Shown piece after piece: positions 1-8,496 of a stretch of 59,681 nucleotides of DNA. Position 1 is the stretch's first letter, and each line of letters opens with the position of its first letter. The stretch comes from a virus, in the IMG/VR virus record IMGVR_UViG_3300040816_000388, positions 1-59,681 of that record. The stretch is one strand, 5' to 3'. The position numbers were made by a program, and so were the translations under genes. Under the pieces are notes generated by a model that did not search any database, was not told where the DNA came from, and saw only the letters and a list, made by a program, of their open reading frames with translations.

Positions 1-11
1 TTATTCAATCT

Positions 12-19
12 GATAAATA
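12..19 (+). promoter_or_regulatory. T4-type late promoter box (GATAAATA)
   Basis: GATAAATA lies 28 nt before the ATG at 48. It matches the T4 late -10 element TATAAATA except at the first base. No -35 element is expected for this class. Confidence 0.6.
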
Positions 20-47
20 GTATTAAGTATTAAACAACGGATATTTT

Positions 48-2054
48 ATGAAACTTTATAAATTTTTAACAGAAGCAATAAACTATGCAGAACCAGATCC
101 CAAACCAGAACAAGATATCGTAGATAAGTTTGCTGGTGTAAGTGATAGTCAAAGATCATACTACATATACCATTGGGCAAAAGACAAAGGCATGGACACT
201 GATGAGGCTATGTTTAAAGCAGGCTATGTACAAGATGGTTACTTAGGTGCTGGTGCCTGGAACTGGCGTTATGTAGGTATGGGCGAAAGTATTCAGGAAG
301 GCGAAGAAAGAAGTATTATACAAGATGCAGTAGTAGATCATTTAATAGACACATTTGGTGGTCAAAATTGGATGATATTTGCTGATACTAGAGAACAACT
401 AGAAGCAAAAATGTATGATGAGATTGAAACGTTAAGTGTAGAAGAAGTAGTAGATTCAAGTATGGAAGTAGGTGGACAACCAATTGGTAACTTTGCTAGT
501 GGTAGAGTATTAGATGTTATAGATAGCAGTAGTGCTATTGAAAGTGCAATGCAACATGTAGAAGGATTAGACGAAGGCAAAAGTCCACACAAGAAAGGTT
601 CAGCAAAATACAAAAAACACATGGCGGCAATGCATGCCGAAGATGTAAATGACAGTGGTATGATTGGCAAGCCTGATTCATACTATGATGAAGAAGATCG
701 TAAAGAAGCATACAACGAATTACAAGATGCATTAGATCAATGTCGTGGTGTTGAAGCAGAATATGTTAAAGATGGAATATGTCCTAATTGTGCAGGTAGC
801 AGTTATATTGATGGCGACTACGATGAAGAAGAAGATAGTTGCGATGGTTGGGGCAATTACGGATGTGACGAAGGTGAAATGGAATACATGAATGATTCCG
901 TGAGTTGGAAACAAATTATGGACCATGATAAAAAACAAGAACAAAAAGCCAACAGAGGCCCTGCTCCAGATAAAGAAACAGTAATGAAAGTACTACCACG
1001 TTTACATGATGACTATGTTAAGAGTGGAAGATTTAATGCTATGGAACTACCTGGCATACTTAGACAAATGTATCCAGAGTTAGGAAAAAGAGAAGCCGCT
1101 GGTTATACAGCAGAGTTTTTCAAAACCTTCAAAGAACATGCAGAATTACAAAGATTAGCAGGTATGGAAGAATCTGTACCTTACAGTAAAAGTACTGAAA
1201 AAGATTTAGCAGATAAAATGTTTAAAGCGGCAGATGAAAGAAAACGTAAAGAAAAAGATGCCGAACATGATAAAAAACAAAAAGTTAAAGAAGACGACAG
1301 TGGTGAGGCAATAGTTGCCAAGATGCTTGCCAAAGCATTAGGTGATGAAAATCGTTGGACCGACATGTCAGCACCTGAACTACATGCAGAACTTGAAAGT
1401 GAAAACACATACTTAGCAGATATGATTAAATATCTTGCAAAAATGTTATATGATGTTAAACTATCTGAAAGAGCATACAAAGATGTTGGTGTAGCAGATG
1501 TTGTTAAAGATCAAAGAGGCAAAGAATTTAAATTTGATAAGAACACTAAGAAGTTTAAATCACAAGATGGCGAAGAAGCAGATGTTAGCACTAAGTTGGG
1601 CAAAGACTTAATGAGACTTAGGAAGAATCACATGAAGAGAACCTCGCCAAGTTATCCTAAAAAGCATAAAGTAATGGCTTCTATTGAAGAAGCATATGGC
1701 GATGCCCATGAGATAACATTAGAAGATAACGAAGATTTCAATGATGTATTCGGAGTACTAGGCTACAGTTTATGTGAAGTAGATACATTCGAAGCAGAAT
1801 ACCAAGGACGTAAAGTAAAACTAAACAAACCTATGCAAGGTGATGTTAAGAAGTTTAAAGTTTATGTCAAAGATCCTAAAACAGGAAATGTTAAAAAAGT
1901 AAACTTTGGACACGGCGGTAGTAGTGTTAAAGGTAAAGCAATGAAGATTCGTAAGTCTAATCCTAAGGCTCGTAAGAGTTTTAGAGCAAGACATAATTGT
2001 GATAATCCAGGACCTAAGACAAAAGCAAGGTACTGGAGTTGTCGTAAGTGGTAG
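48..2054 (+). CDS. Predicted capsid-targeted virion protein, 668 aa, unknown function
   Basis: No enzyme family recognised. The N-terminus MKLYKFLTEA resembles the T4 capsid-targeting peptide of internal head proteins (MKTYQEFIAE) and carries an LTE site of the (L/I)xE type cut by the T4 prohead protease gp21. A Cys-rich acidic stretch (about residues 245-275, two CxxC-like groups) could bind metal. A short LQRLAGMEES motif near residue 370 recurs in neighbouring proteins. The last ~65 residues are strongly basic with two Cys and end in YWSCRKW, like other basic tails in this phage. It lies behind a late promoter box, which fits virion expression. Packaging into the head is an inference; the molecular function is unknown. 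Confidence 0.75.
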   Translation: MKLYKFLTEAINYAEPDPKPEQDIVDKFAGVSDSQRSYYIYHWAKDKGMDTDEAMFKAGYVQDGYLGAGAWNWRYVGMGESIQEGEERSIIQDAVVDHLIDTFGGQNWMIFADTREQLEAKMYDEIETLSVEEVVDSSMEVGGQPIGNFASGRVLDVIDSSSAIESAMQHVEGLDEGKSPHKKGSAKYKKHMAAMHAEDVNDSGMIGKPDSYYDEEDRKEAYNELQDALDQCRGVEAEYVKDGICPNCAGSSYIDGDYDEEEDSCDGWGNYGCDEGEMEYMNDSVSWKQIMDHDKKQEQKANRGPAPDKETVMKVLPRLHDDYVKSGRFNAMELPGILRQMYPELGKREAAGYTAEFFKTFKEHAELQRLAGMEESVPYSKSTEKDLADKMFKAADERKRKEKDAEHDKKQKVKEDDSGEAIVAKMLAKALGDENRWTDMSAPELHAELESENTYLADMIKYLAKMLYDVKLSERAYKDVGVADVVKDQRGKEFKFDKNTKKFKSQDGEEADVSTKLGKDLMRLRKNHMKRTSPSYPKKHKVMASIEEAYGDAHEITLEDNEDFNDVFGVLGYSLCEVDTFEAEYQGRKVKLNKPMQGDVKKFKVYVKDPKTGNVKKVNFGHGGSSVKGKAMKIRKSNPKARKSFRARHNCDNPGPKTKARYWSCRKW

Positions 2055-2057
2055 ATC

Positions 2058-2297
2058 ATGATGCTTGATAACGAAAAAATATTTGATCTAGATGCGCCAG
2101 ATAAAGAATACACATGGCATAAAGATAAAACCACTAGGTTTATGAAAGTTATCGAAGGTTTAGGATGGAAGTTCCAATATTCAAAAGAAGAACCAAAAGA
2201 TATTAGACCAGGAACAACTATACACATCAATAAAAATTGTTTTCACAGACTTATCAAAGGCAATACCCCACTTAAAGTAAGAATAGTTGAATTATGA
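2058..2297 (+). CDS. Small conserved phage protein, cupin-like C-terminus
   Basis: 79 aa, starting 3 nt after the preceding stop and overlapping the next gene by 4 nt, so translation is probably coupled to both. The second half (GTTIHINKNCFHRLIKG, then a hydrophobic beta-strand-like end) resembles the metal-binding strand pattern of small cupins, but only two His are visible and no full cupin motif can be drawn. ATG-ATG at the start allows either methionine. Its position between a head-protein-like gene and a nucleotidyltransferase-fold gene gives no firm functional clue. Confidence 0.7.
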   Translation: MMLDNEKIFDLDAPDKEYTWHKDKTTRFMKVIEGLGWKFQYSKEEPKDIRPGTTIHINKNCFHRLIKGNTPLKVRIVEL

Positions 2298-3838
2298 AAA
2301 AGGTAGTTATATACCCAGGTAGATTCCAACCTATGCTACCGCATCATGCAGAAGTATACAAAAAGTTACAGGCACAATTTCCTGATGCTGATGTATATGT
2401 AGCAACATCAGATAAGGTTGAAATGCCTAAGTCACCATTTAATTTTAAAGAAAAAGCAGAAATTATGACACAATTACATGATATTCCTGCTGATAAAATT
2501 ATACAAGCAAAAGTACCTTACTTAGTAGATTCTTATACAAAAGCATTTGATCAAGAAAATACCATGGTTATATTTGCTGTTGGTGAGAAAGACACTGATA
2601 GATTTCCTATGTCAAACGTAGATACAGAGACAGGTTTAGATATGAAAGTACGCGGGGAACCTGGTCCAAAGTTCTATCAAATGATAAATACATTAGAGAA
2701 ACATCCTGCTTTGCCAATGTCGCAAAGAGGATACATATATGTAGCACCCAATATTGATAAGGGTGATGTAGTAGCAAGTGCAAGTGCTTTTAGAAATGCG
2801 TTTAATAGTGCTACTGATAATGAACATAAAAAAGAAATTTTTGTCAAATATATGGGAACATTTAACCAAGGTATATTTGACTTACTAAAAAATAAAGCAG
2901 AGAAAAAAATGAGCGAAGAATTAAACATAATGAAATACTTAGCAGGCATGCTTCAAGAAGCACCTATGGATTATTCAGATAATGACGATAGAGATATAGA
3001 CGATACTGATGACGATGGGTACAAGCCAGGGTTTGCACAAAAGAATATGATTACTCAATTGGGTAAAGTAGCAGACAGTGAAGATGCAAGTAAAGATGCT
3101 GAAGTAATGAAAGTTAAGAAGTTTGATAAAATTACATCTGTAACTACTGATGATGGTGATACACATGAAGTTAGTGGTGCTGAAGCAGATGCTTTAATTA
3201 AAATGTTTAACATGCTTAGTTCTCAAAGAGCAGGTGAAGAAGAATCACCTAGAGAAAAATTTAACAGAACAATACAAAAAAGTCAAGGCTTAACACAAAT
3301 GTTAGATTTTGCTAAAGCAAAAGGTTTAGTAAAAGAAGAAAGTGCTGAACTACCTACATTAGACTTAGCAGATATTAGATCTGACTACCAGCCTGAATTA
3401 GAAGAAGGTGGTGATTGCTATCACTGTGATGGCAAAGATCCAGACTGTGAACATTGTAGTGGTGATGGGTATGTTAAGTTTGATGACGATCCACAAGAGC
3501 CAAGCCAAGAAGAAATGGACAAACATGCTAAAAAAGAAAGTGCTCCATTTGGTGAACCAAGTCAGCAAGACATGATGGCAGATAAATTGATGTCAGCATA
3601 CGAAAAAGGTGAAGAAGCATTAGCGAAAGCCATGGGTTTAAGTCTAGAAGAATTAGACCAAGAAATGACTGAGTATGCAATGGATCATAATTTACACATG
3701 GACGACGACAGAGATGAAGTAGTTCAAGGCTATATCGAAGATGTAGTTAGTAGTGCAGATTATAAAGACCACGGTGAATACGAAAGCATAGAAGAAAAAG
3801 AGTTAGAAACACTTAAAAAGTTAGCAGGATTAAATTAA
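2294..3838 (+). CDS. Cytidylyltransferase-fold protein with internal capsid-targeting-like segment
   Basis: 514 aa. Residues 1-~195 look like a HxxH-type nucleotidyltransferase (NMNAT/cytidylyltransferase fold): an opening beta strand with YPGRFQP, the HHAE motif at about 17-20, and a later acidic/Ser region. From residue 213 the sequence MKYLAGMLQEAP looks like a capsid-targeting peptide with an LQE protease site, and a Met a few codons before it could be an internal start. Residues ~374-392 hold a CxxC-x6-CxxC zinc-ribbon-like pattern (CYHCDGKDPDCEHC). The C-terminus ends LKKLAGLN. The protein therefore looks like an enzyme domain fused to an acidic virion-type region. Substrate unknown. 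Confidence 0.7.
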   Translation: MKKVVIYPGRFQPMLPHHAEVYKKLQAQFPDADVYVATSDKVEMPKSPFNFKEKAEIMTQLHDIPADKIIQAKVPYLVDSYTKAFDQENTMVIFAVGEKDTDRFPMSNVDTETGLDMKVRGEPGPKFYQMINTLEKHPALPMSQRGYIYVAPNIDKGDVVASASAFRNAFNSATDNEHKKEIFVKYMGTFNQGIFDLLKNKAEKKMSEELNIMKYLAGMLQEAPMDYSDNDDRDIDDTDDDGYKPGFAQKNMITQLGKVADSEDASKDAEVMKVKKFDKITSVTTDDGDTHEVSGAEADALIKMFNMLSSQRAGEEESPREKFNRTIQKSQGLTQMLDFAKAKGLVKEESAELPTLDLADIRSDYQPELEEGGDCYHCDGKDPDCEHCSGDGYVKFDDDPQEPSQEEMDKHAKKESAPFGEPSQQDMMADKLMSAYEKGEEALAKAMGLSLEELDQEMTEYAMDHNLHMDDDRDEVVQGYIEDVVSSADYKDHGEYESIEEKELETLKKLAGLN

Positions 3839-3855
3839 ATTTAATTTACACTATA

Positions 3856-3863
3856 TATAAATA
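3856..3863 (+). promoter_or_regulatory. T4-type late promoter (TATAAATA), leaderless spacing
   Basis: A perfect TATAAATA ending 5 nt before the ATG at 3869. A T4-like start site would fall on the A of that ATG. Confidence 0.7.
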
Positions 3864-3868
3864 GTGTT

Positions 3869-5125
3869 ATGGCTTTCACAGTAGTACCCGATAACAGAAT
3901 TTATTACGACATGGTAGAAGAATCACAAATCAGTGATTTCTTTGAATTCCTATATTTAGATCACTTACCAATCTTAGATAGAGGTTACTATCTAAATATA
4001 AAAGATGATGTATATTCAAATAATTGGCAAGGCCCTATACATCAAATACCTATATGGCATAGTGTACCTGGTCATGTTGAACCTAGAAGAAAAACCAAAA
4101 CAATATCATTAAATGATATTAAACCCAGTGATCAATTACAAATTTTACATTTTACATGGCATACTCATTCTTTTACTCATTACGAAGAAAATACAACTTA
4201 TCTCCAAGACGTAGTTGATGCTGTTAAACATTGTCCTAATATAAAAATTGTTTTTACAAATATTTGGGACGTTTGGTCAACTACTATTGTGTTAGATGAT
4301 AAAGAAGTAAATCTTATTAAATGGTTATGCGATATATTAAAGCCTGTACAACAAAATGTTTTCTTTATGATTGGTAATAAAATTGTAGTGGATTTAATAA
4401 ACAAATACTTACCTAATACTAATGCTGTGTTTAATTTGGTATACTTTAGAAATACTGTAAATTTAAATAATGCATTTGTACCAAGTACAGAATTTAGATC
4501 TAAGCATTTTGTATGCTTAAATAATCGTATAAAAAAACATAGATTAGAAGTATTTAATGTACTTGATCCTAATAAATCTGTTAGAAGTTTTGTAGAAAAT
4601 GGTATATTACTAGATTCAGAACAGGTGAATGGTTGGGAATGGTGGACAGGACTAAATGGTCATTACCAAGATAGTGTTATTAGTATTTCTACAGAAACAT
4701 GTTTTAGAAAAAAACAGTCAGAGTCTGCATCATATGTAGACTTTGGTAATTTTGAAGGTAGATTAAGTGATTGGTATAACGAAGGATTTTACACAGAAAA
4801 AACTATAAAATCGTTTGTAGCAAGACAAATACTTTTTGTAGTTGGTACATATCATATACATAAGGTTATTAAAGATTGTGGTTTTAGATTATGTGAAGAT
4901 TTTATAGATTACAGTTTCGATAACATAGAAGATGATGATAAACGGTTAGATGCTATAAAAACTGAAATAAAAAGATTACAAGATATAGACATAGAAGTGA
5001 TAAATAAGTATTACTACAGTGATCAATGTCAAGAAATTTTAGATCATAATTACGAACTTTGTAAAAAGTATAGTAAATTTAACTTTAACACTTATATATT
5101 AGGTAGAAGTAATGGAACAAGATAG
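3869..5125 (+). CDS. Glycosyltransferase-like protein (GT10-like C-terminal region)
   Basis: 418 aa. The region from about 208 (KHFVCLNNRIKKHRLEVFN) to the end resembles phage proteins with a GT-B-type, fucosyltransferase-family-10-like C-terminal half. EKTIKSFVARQILFVVG around 310-326 corresponds to the usual EK-x-FKPI-x(5)-PFVV-G pattern, followed by a dropped Phe/Gly-rich loop. The same pattern occurs in the protein at 38920-40242. No catalytic residue can be named with certainty, so donor and acceptor are unknown. The start is supported by the late box only 5 nt upstream; no ribosome site is visible. It overlaps the next gene by 14 nt. Confidence 0.65.
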   Translation: MAFTVVPDNRIYYDMVEESQISDFFEFLYLDHLPILDRGYYLNIKDDVYSNNWQGPIHQIPIWHSVPGHVEPRRKTKTISLNDIKPSDQLQILHFTWHTHSFTHYEENTTYLQDVVDAVKHCPNIKIVFTNIWDVWSTTIVLDDKEVNLIKWLCDILKPVQQNVFFMIGNKIVVDLINKYLPNTNAVFNLVYFRNTVNLNNAFVPSTEFRSKHFVCLNNRIKKHRLEVFNVLDPNKSVRSFVENGILLDSEQVNGWEWWTGLNGHYQDSVISISTETCFRKKQSESASYVDFGNFEGRLSDWYNEGFYTEKTIKSFVARQILFVVGTYHIHKVIKDCGFRLCEDFIDYSFDNIEDDDKRLDAIKTEIKRLQDIDIEVINKYYYSDQCQEILDHNYELCKKYSKFNFNTYILGRSNGTR

Positions 5126-5726
5126 AACAAAATTAAACTTTAAATCTGCAGGTGCAAAAGCAGATGCTAACAGAGATGCTAAACAAGGAAGACAATTTGG
5201 TATTGGTAACTTCTTTGCTTGGGCAATGGAAAAATATCCCAAAATGACATTAGGTCAACTAGAAATGAGAATGCCTCAACTTGAAAGAGAGTATGGGCAG
5301 GAAAAGGCTATGCGTAAAGCAGAACCTGATATGAAACCTAGTGTAAACTCAGCATTTGATGACCGCGGTGAAGAAATGAAAGCAAAAGGTCTAGAAAGTA
5401 TTCAAAGAATAAAAGAACTTGCTGGACTTCCATTAAATGAAGAAGAAGTTGAAAAGATTGCTGTTGGTCATGTTGATAATGAATCAGATATGTTAAGAAA
5501 GGAATTATTTAAAATTGGAAAGTATAGTGTTGAACTATACAAAATGTTAGGTAAACTTCCTGAAGCAGATTATCCACATTGGTGGCAAGCAAAAATTGTT
5601 AAAGCAGGAGACTATATAGGTTCTGCTAAACATTACTTAGAAGGTGAATTAGAAGCACCAGAAGAAGAAAGTCCATTAGATAGAAAACCAGAAATGGACG
5701 ATGAAGTAAACCCATCAGGCGTATAA
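5112..5726 (+). CDS. Conserved T4-like marine phage protein with GHVDNE/PHWWQ domain
   Basis: 204 aa. The second half (VGHVDNESDMLRKELFKIG, then PHWWQAKIVKAGDYI and an amphipathic helix) is a module I recognise from many marine T4-like phage proteins that are called structural or hypothetical. The first half is basic and precedes IKELAGLPLNEEE at about residues 101-113, which contains both the recurrent LAG motif and an LNE site of the (L/I)xE type. The acidic tail is low complexity. A virion or prohead-core role is inferred from these features and from neighbouring genes; nothing points to an enzyme. Confidence 0.7.
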   Translation: MEQDRTKLNFKSAGAKADANRDAKQGRQFGIGNFFAWAMEKYPKMTLGQLEMRMPQLEREYGQEKAMRKAEPDMKPSVNSAFDDRGEEMKAKGLESIQRIKELAGLPLNEEEVEKIAVGHVDNESDMLRKELFKIGKYSVELYKMLGKLPEADYPHWWQAKIVKAGDYIGSAKHYLEGELEAPEEESPLDRKPEMDDEVNPSGV

Positions 5727-5729
5727 AAA

Positions 5730-6356
5730 ATGGCACAACTTAATTGGTTACACAATTACGACACAGACATAACCTCTCTAGATATTGATAACATTCGATA
5801 TGAAACTGTAGATGGTGGTCAAAATATTTACAAATACGTTGATGGTGAACTAGAAAAACGTATCAGACAATTCCCAGAAGAAGCAGATGATTATCTTTGG
5901 GAATACAACGAAGAAGAAAGATTTAAGGAATGCCCCCATGATGAATGGGGCAGAGAAATGAATTGGTTAGTAGAAACATATACAGACATAACCGGTCCTC
6001 TACATCTAGATGTAACTGCATACAAAGACGACGCTGGAAACCTTGTAGAACATGGTAGAACATTAGGCTATGGAGCAAATAATTTAGATGAACTTATTCC
6101 AGTCAACAGAATGCTAATACCAGCAAGTATACAAGAGCGTTGGGGATATACTTTATTAGCAGATAGCCAAGAAACTCAAGAAAATGCCCCAGAAGGTCTA
6201 GAATGGGTACAAGATAAAGAAACTAAAAAAATATATCGCATAGGTAAATTACAATGTTATCCTTGTCATGTATTTCCTAAAGTATACAAACCTGTAGAAA
6301 TTAGTCACGTAGATTTTAACGACGACGTTGAATCTTTTAATGGCCGGTTTGTATAA
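5730..6356 (+). CDS. Hypothetical acidic protein, 208 aa
   Basis: No family recognised. The protein is acidic and rich in Asp, Glu and aromatic residues, without membrane segments or a signal peptide. A stretch near residues 168-195 (WVQDKETKKIYRIGKLQCYPC) contains a short beta-hairpin-like motif and two Cys close together. It starts 3 nt after the previous stop, so it is probably co-transcribed and translationally coupled with 5112-5726. A short gap and a new late promoter separate it from the methyltransferase downstream. Confidence 0.65.
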   Translation: MAQLNWLHNYDTDITSLDIDNIRYETVDGGQNIYKYVDGELEKRIRQFPEEADDYLWEYNEEERFKECPHDEWGREMNWLVETYTDITGPLHLDVTAYKDDAGNLVEHGRTLGYGANNLDELIPVNRMLIPASIQERWGYTLLADSQETQENAPEGLEWVQDKETKKIYRIGKLQCYPCHVFPKVYKPVEISHVDFNDDVESFNGRFV

Positions 6357-6374
6357 TATCAACAAACTCCCAGT

Positions 6375-6382
6375 TATAAATA
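6375..6382 (+). promoter_or_regulatory. T4-type late promoter (TATAAATA)
   Basis: Perfect TATAAATA, 26 nt before the ATG at 6409. This unit has a normal leader with a strong ACAGGAG ribosome site, unlike the leaderless units. Confidence 0.7.
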
Positions 6383-6408
6383 TATCATAACAACACAGGA
6401 GAATCAAC

Positions 6409-7155
6409 ATGACTGTTGAAGCATATATACCCAAATACGAATTTATTACCACTACATTAAATAGTGCTAACATTGATATGGATTTATCAGAAGCAAAAGT
6501 TTTAGAACTATATGGTAATGCAGGAACACTACTAAACGATCCAGCAAACGATGTAGAAGAAGAAAACTATGTTTGTGTAGACTGTGACTTTGAAGCAATA
6601 GAACAAGGTAAAGAAGATTTTCCAGAAGCAAGTTTTAGGTTTTGGGATAGACATAATCAAATGGTTCATCCTAATGGTCAAATAGATTTACCAATTCCAT
6701 TAGAAGAAGGTGATAAATTTGATTTAATTTTCTGCTTTATGAAAACTGCAAACGTAGACCCTGAAATATTATTTGCAGATTTAGATAAATGTTACGAGCA
6801 TTTGAATCCAGGTGGTGCAATTATATTTACTGTGTTCATCAGAGAAGTAGCATTAAATTATTTTGTTGTAAGACGTACACATGAATACGGTATGTTAAAT
6901 AATAACCTTGTAGAGAGTACAGAAGGTTCAGGTGTTTTTGCTTTAATCAATAACGATGATGTAAGAGTTGATGTTGAAAGAGTACCAACTGAAGGTGATG
7001 ATGCTGTATTAGAAGCAACACATTACACTTGGTTTTGGAGTAACGAGTATTTAACACAAAGAACTAAAGATCACTTCCCAGAAGCAACTGTTACTACAAG
7101 GCGTTTACCACCTATGTGGAGTATTCAAAATCCTTTTGTTATTCAAAAGCCTTAG
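6409..7155 (+). CDS. SAM-dependent class I methyltransferase
   Basis: 248 aa. Shows the Rossmann methyltransferase order: motif I VLELYGNAGTLL (31-42), an acidic strand end in CVDCD (about 58-62), motif IV-like FDLIFCFMKTAN (about 104-115) and LNPGGAIIFTVF (about 134-145), which is the post-II LxPGG turn. No target-recognition domain is visible, and there is no DPPY/NPPY motif, so a DNA base N-methylase is unlikely; small-molecule, lipid, glycan or protein methylation are all possible. A strong AGGAG site precedes the ATG. It ends convergently, overlapping the opposite-strand oxygenase gene by 17 bp. A second methyltransferase of similar design lies at 14300-15082. Confidence 0.8.
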   Translation: MTVEAYIPKYEFITTTLNSANIDMDLSEAKVLELYGNAGTLLNDPANDVEEENYVCVDCDFEAIEQGKEDFPEASFRFWDRHNQMVHPNGQIDLPIPLEEGDKFDLIFCFMKTANVDPEILFADLDKCYEHLNPGGAIIFTVFIREVALNYFVVRRTHEYGMLNNNLVESTEGSGVFALINNDDVRVDVERVPTEGDDAVLEATHYTWFWSNEYLTQRTKDHFPEATVTTRRLPPMWSIQNPFVIQKP

Positions 7156-7825
7156 CGGCATCAGTAGACATACTAGCAATTAAATGTATTCTTTCTACAT
7201 TACTGTAGTTTGTAGCACAATGAGTCTTACTAGTATTTAAAAGATAAGAAGAACCGGCTTTAAAATGTGCCATTTCTAAAGGTATTGTTTCGCCATCTTC
7301 TTTTGGTGTGTTAAAGTTTTCGGGCCAGTTTACTAAAAAACATCTATTATTAGTTGTGATAGGAAAATGTATTCTCCAATCCATTATAGTGCCAGTACCA
7401 TTTAAAGTCATCATTAAAGGACTACCGTCTTTATGTATACTTAATGTTGTTCGTGGTGGTAACACACTTATACGCCATCTAAAGGCACCTTCTATACTAG
7501 TTACTAGTTGTTCTAAGTATGTGCCTTTTATGTTGTTTATAGGATGTATAAATCTACTTTCATCCACAAATTCATTTGTTTCATTTTCAAATTGTGTTTT
7601 TAAATCGTAACGTTGCTGTTGATTGTTGCTATATGTTTTACCAGCAATACCATCATACCATTCATCGCTATCAGGTTTAGAAACTGTAATGCATTGGTTT
7701 CTATGTGATATGTCTGCTAATTCTGTACCTAATGCTGATTCTTTATTTTTAATAAATGTTTGCTCAACATCACGTCTTAATTGTTGATAGTCAAAATCTA
7801 CTTTTATTTTTCTAAAAGGTTTCAT
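7139..7825 (-). CDS. Aspartyl/asparaginyl beta-hydroxylase-like 2OG-Fe(II) oxygenase
   Basis: 228 aa. Iron-ligand candidates are H131-x-D133 (IHKDG) and H202 (KTHCATN); R212 (ERIHL) is placed to bind 2-oxoglutarate. The strand RIHFPITTNN after the HxD and the Asn-Thr-Ser before the distal His are typical of the aspartyl/asparaginyl hydroxylase group. The substrate could be a protein side chain or a small molecule. Last gene of the six-gene operon starting at 11046, overlapping the previous gene by 4 nt (ATGA). Two other 2OG oxygenases directly upstream suggest a multi-step oxidation or several targets. Confidence 0.8.
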   Translation of the reverse strand: MKPFRKIKVDFDYQQLRRDVEQTFIKNKESALGTELADISHRNQCITVSKPDSDEWYDGIAGKTYSNNQQQRYDLKTQFENETNEFVDESRFIHPINNIKGTYLEQLVTSIEGAFRWRISVLPPRTTLSIHKDGSPLMMTLNGTGTIMDWRIHFPITTNNRCFLVNWPENFNTPKEDGETIPLEMAHFKAGSSYLLNTSKTHCATNYSNVERIHLIASMSTDAAKAFE

Positions 7826-8496
7826 GTTTGTAAACTAAAATCTTTTGGTTCTTTTAAATGCAATGCACTAGGTGTTACAACACCTGTAATAGTTAAGCAA
7901 TACCTAGGCCATAACCCTGCATTACCAGTAGCATGATATATACCTTCGGGCCAACAATGTATGTCTCCCATTTTATATTGATGTATTACATCATTGCCCA
8001 CACTAACATAATGTCCCCATTGCCAATCATTAAGTTGTACTAAGTAACGTATTACTTCAGTGTCGTCACTAACTTTAGCATGATTACGTCTATAGTTATT
8101 ATAACTATCTCTGTGCCATGGAACAAATTTTCCAGGTGGTTGTTCTAAGAACATAATTTGGGGATTCCACAAACCACTTGCTTGTCCTAATATGTTAAAA
8201 AATGGTCCTAAATTTCTAGTTTGTCTGCCGCCTGTATTGTGTTTAGTATATCCTGCTCTTGTTAAATCATTATGATATCCTTCCATAATTTCTTTTGCTT
8301 CATCATTAAAAGGTTTACCTTTGATACTTACTTCATCATAAGTATCGTCATCTGTTAAGTTATCAATTGTTTCTTGTACATATTTTTCTAACTTGTCGTG
8401 TACAAATCTACCAACGTATTGCACATCAGATTGTTTACTACTTGGGTCATAATGCCAAGGAAAATTTTGTTTATTCCATTCCCAATAACTGTCCAT
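7822..8496 (-). CDS. 2OG-Fe(II) oxygenase-like protein
   Basis: 224 aa. The double-stranded beta-helix signature is visible as H128-x-D130 (PWHRD), distal H188 (IYHATGNAG) and R198 (WPRYCLTITG). The phrase GDIHCWPEGIYHAT is typical of hydroxylases acting on amino-acid side chains, but the substrate is not predictable. GGAG lies about 4-5 nt before the ATG at 8496. It follows the 206-aa oxygenase gene immediately, with no gap, and overlaps the next one by 4 nt. It differs too much from its two neighbours to be a recent duplicate. Confidence 0.75.
   Translation of the reverse strand: MDSYWEWNKQNFPWHYDPSSKQSDVQYVGRFVHDKLEKYVQETIDNLTDDDTYDEVSIKGKPFNDEAKEIMEGYHNDLTRAGYTKHNTGGRQTRNLGPFFNILGQASGLWNPQIMFLEQPPGKFVPWHRDSYNNYRRNHAKVSDDTEVIRYLVQLNDWQWGHYVSVGNDVIHQYKMGDIHCWPEGIYHATGNAGLWPRYCLTITGVVTPSALHLKEPKDFSLQT

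Noticed and set aside
6409-7155. DNA adenine/cytosine methylase
   Set aside because: No DPPY/NPPY or PCQ motif; only the general SAM-binding fold is visible.
7139-7155. Convergent 17-bp gene overlap, also seen at 58644-58660
   Set aside because: The equal length is probably coincidence; the overlapping sequences are unrelated and show no hairpin.
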